A stretch of 64,000 bases of DNA. Source: Bacteroidota bacterium (GTDB lineage Bacteria > Bacteroidota > Bacteroidia > Bacteroidales > Paludibacteraceae). Shown one piece after another: positions 63,501-64,000 of this stretch. The DNA lies in the NCBI GenBank assembly GCA_023391625.1, contig JAEWAN010000034.1, positions 434,001-498,000 of the forward strand. The letters run 5' to 3'. Position 1 is the stretch's first letter, and every line of letters begins with the position of its first letter. Under the pieces are notes generated by a model. It did not search any database. It was given only the letters and a program-made list of their open reading frames with translations, and was not told where the DNA came from. The translations under genes were made by a program, and so were the position numbers.

Positions 63501-64000
63501 ATGAGCCTTTCTGAAGAGGATTTACAATACCAACTGTCCATTACCGGAAAAAAAGAAAAGATTTTTTCCCAGGTTGTTATTACCTTTCAGGAACGTTTAT
63601 ATTGGCACATCAGAAAAATGGTTTTATCACACGAGGATACAAACGATATCTTACAAAACACCTTTCTCAAAGCCTGGAAAGGATTAGATGGATTCAGAGG
63701 CGATTCAAAAATATCAACCTGGCTCTATCGTATAGCCACGAATGAAACGCTTACCTTTCTGGCAAACAAACGCTTAAAAAGTGTTGAACTTATAGAAGAG
63801 CTGGAAGACATACTTTTAGCCGGATTAAAATCAGACTCTTATTTTAACGGAAATGAAGCACAGCTCAAATTGCAACAAGCCATCCTGACACTTCCGGAGA
63901 AACAACGTTTAGTCTTCAATATGAAATATTTTGACGATATGACCTATGAAAATATGGAGGCTATACTTGGCACATCTACCGGAGCTCTGAAAGCCTCCTA
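63501..64000 (+). CDS. ECF-type RNA polymerase sigma factor (5' part)
   Basis: The first 166 codons of a sigma-70 family ECF factor. Region 2 reads RKMVLSHEDTNDILQNTFLK and WKGLDGFRGDSKISTWLYRI, and region 4 starts AILTLPEKQRLVFNMKYFDD with MTYENMEAILGTSTGALKAS. The gene runs off the window end, so any downstream anti-sigma gene is not visible. The regulon is unknown. It begins 13 bases after the dehydrogenase gene, perhaps by read-through. Confidence 0.92.
   Translation, partial: MSLSEEDLQYQLSITGKKEKIFSQVVITFQERLYWHIRKMVLSHEDTNDILQNTFLKAWKGLDGFRGDSKISTWLYRIATNETLTFLANKRLKSVELIEELEDILLAGLKSDSYFNGNEAQLKLQQAILTLPEKQRLVFNMKYFDDMTYENMEAILGTSTGALKAS

Overview
The window looks like chromosomal DNA of an anaerobic gut-type Bacteroidota (order Bacteroidales). 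The base composition is AT-rich. Promoters fit the Bacteroidota pattern TTTG-N19-TAnnTTTG, with clean copies before rpsF and the ilv operon. Envelope genes are typical of the phylum: lipoproteins, a beta-barrel protein with a CarboxypepD-like domain, a Wzi-like barrel and 6-bladed propellers. A sulfonolipid gene set next to heterodisulfide-reductase-like genes points towards an Odoribacter- or Alistipes-like lineage. That placement is inference; no rRNA or complete tRNA is present to confirm it.

Layout. 1-9.4 kb: end of a TolC-like efflux protein, guanine deaminase, a large CBM20-GH77 amylomaltase, a DMP19-like protein, a Ser/Arg-rich secreted protein, a tRNA methyltransferase and an outer-membrane barrel. 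9.5-12.4 kb: acetyltransferase, rpsF-rpsR-rplI operon, lone hisF. 12.4-20.4 kb: kelch lipoprotein plus Wzi-like barrel, a repeat-containing lipoprotein plus barrel operon, a YtxH/holin-like/small-protein operon, an MFS transporter. 20.8-23.4 kb: clpC.

23.6-34.7 kb is the most interesting block. It runs hdrC-like, hdrB-like, SMUG2-like uracil-DNA glycosylase, short hdrA-like, second hdrC-like, then a membrane cytochrome-b/4Fe-4S/double-CCG fusion resembling DsrM+DsrK. Only 32 bases later comes a cysteate/serine C-acyltransferase (CapB/SulA/SPT family), followed by an archaeal-type cysteate synthase, a short-chain reductase and a double-domain VOC protein. Together the acyltransferase, cysteate synthase and reductase form a plausible complete route to capnine-type sulfonolipids. 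The order C1-B1-A-C2-B2 matches the sulfur-oxidising sHdr clusters, which release sulfite, and cysteate synthase consumes sulfite. A link between the redox complex and head-group supply is therefore a testable hypothesis.

34.8-38.9 kb: an ABC-F protein behind a structured, probably attenuating leader, a methyltransferase and a propeller lipoprotein. 38.9-42.3 kb: folC, gmk and yicC on the minus strand and a GldL-motif small membrane protein. 42.4-49.7 kb: an ilv operon (ilvD, GT39 glycosyltransferase, ilvB, ilvN, ilvC) behind a clear Ile/Leu/Val-rich leader peptide and attenuator. 49.9-52.3 kb: hexokinase and an AI-2E-family permease. 52.6-64 kb: pyrH-frr, an Omp85-like barrel, rsgA, a GT2/GtrA pair, dxs, trkA-trkH, a 2-hydroxyacid dehydrogenase and the start of an ECF sigma factor.

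No CRISPR array, insertion sequence, prophage or complete tRNA was seen. All motif and start assignments were read by eye; no database search was possible.
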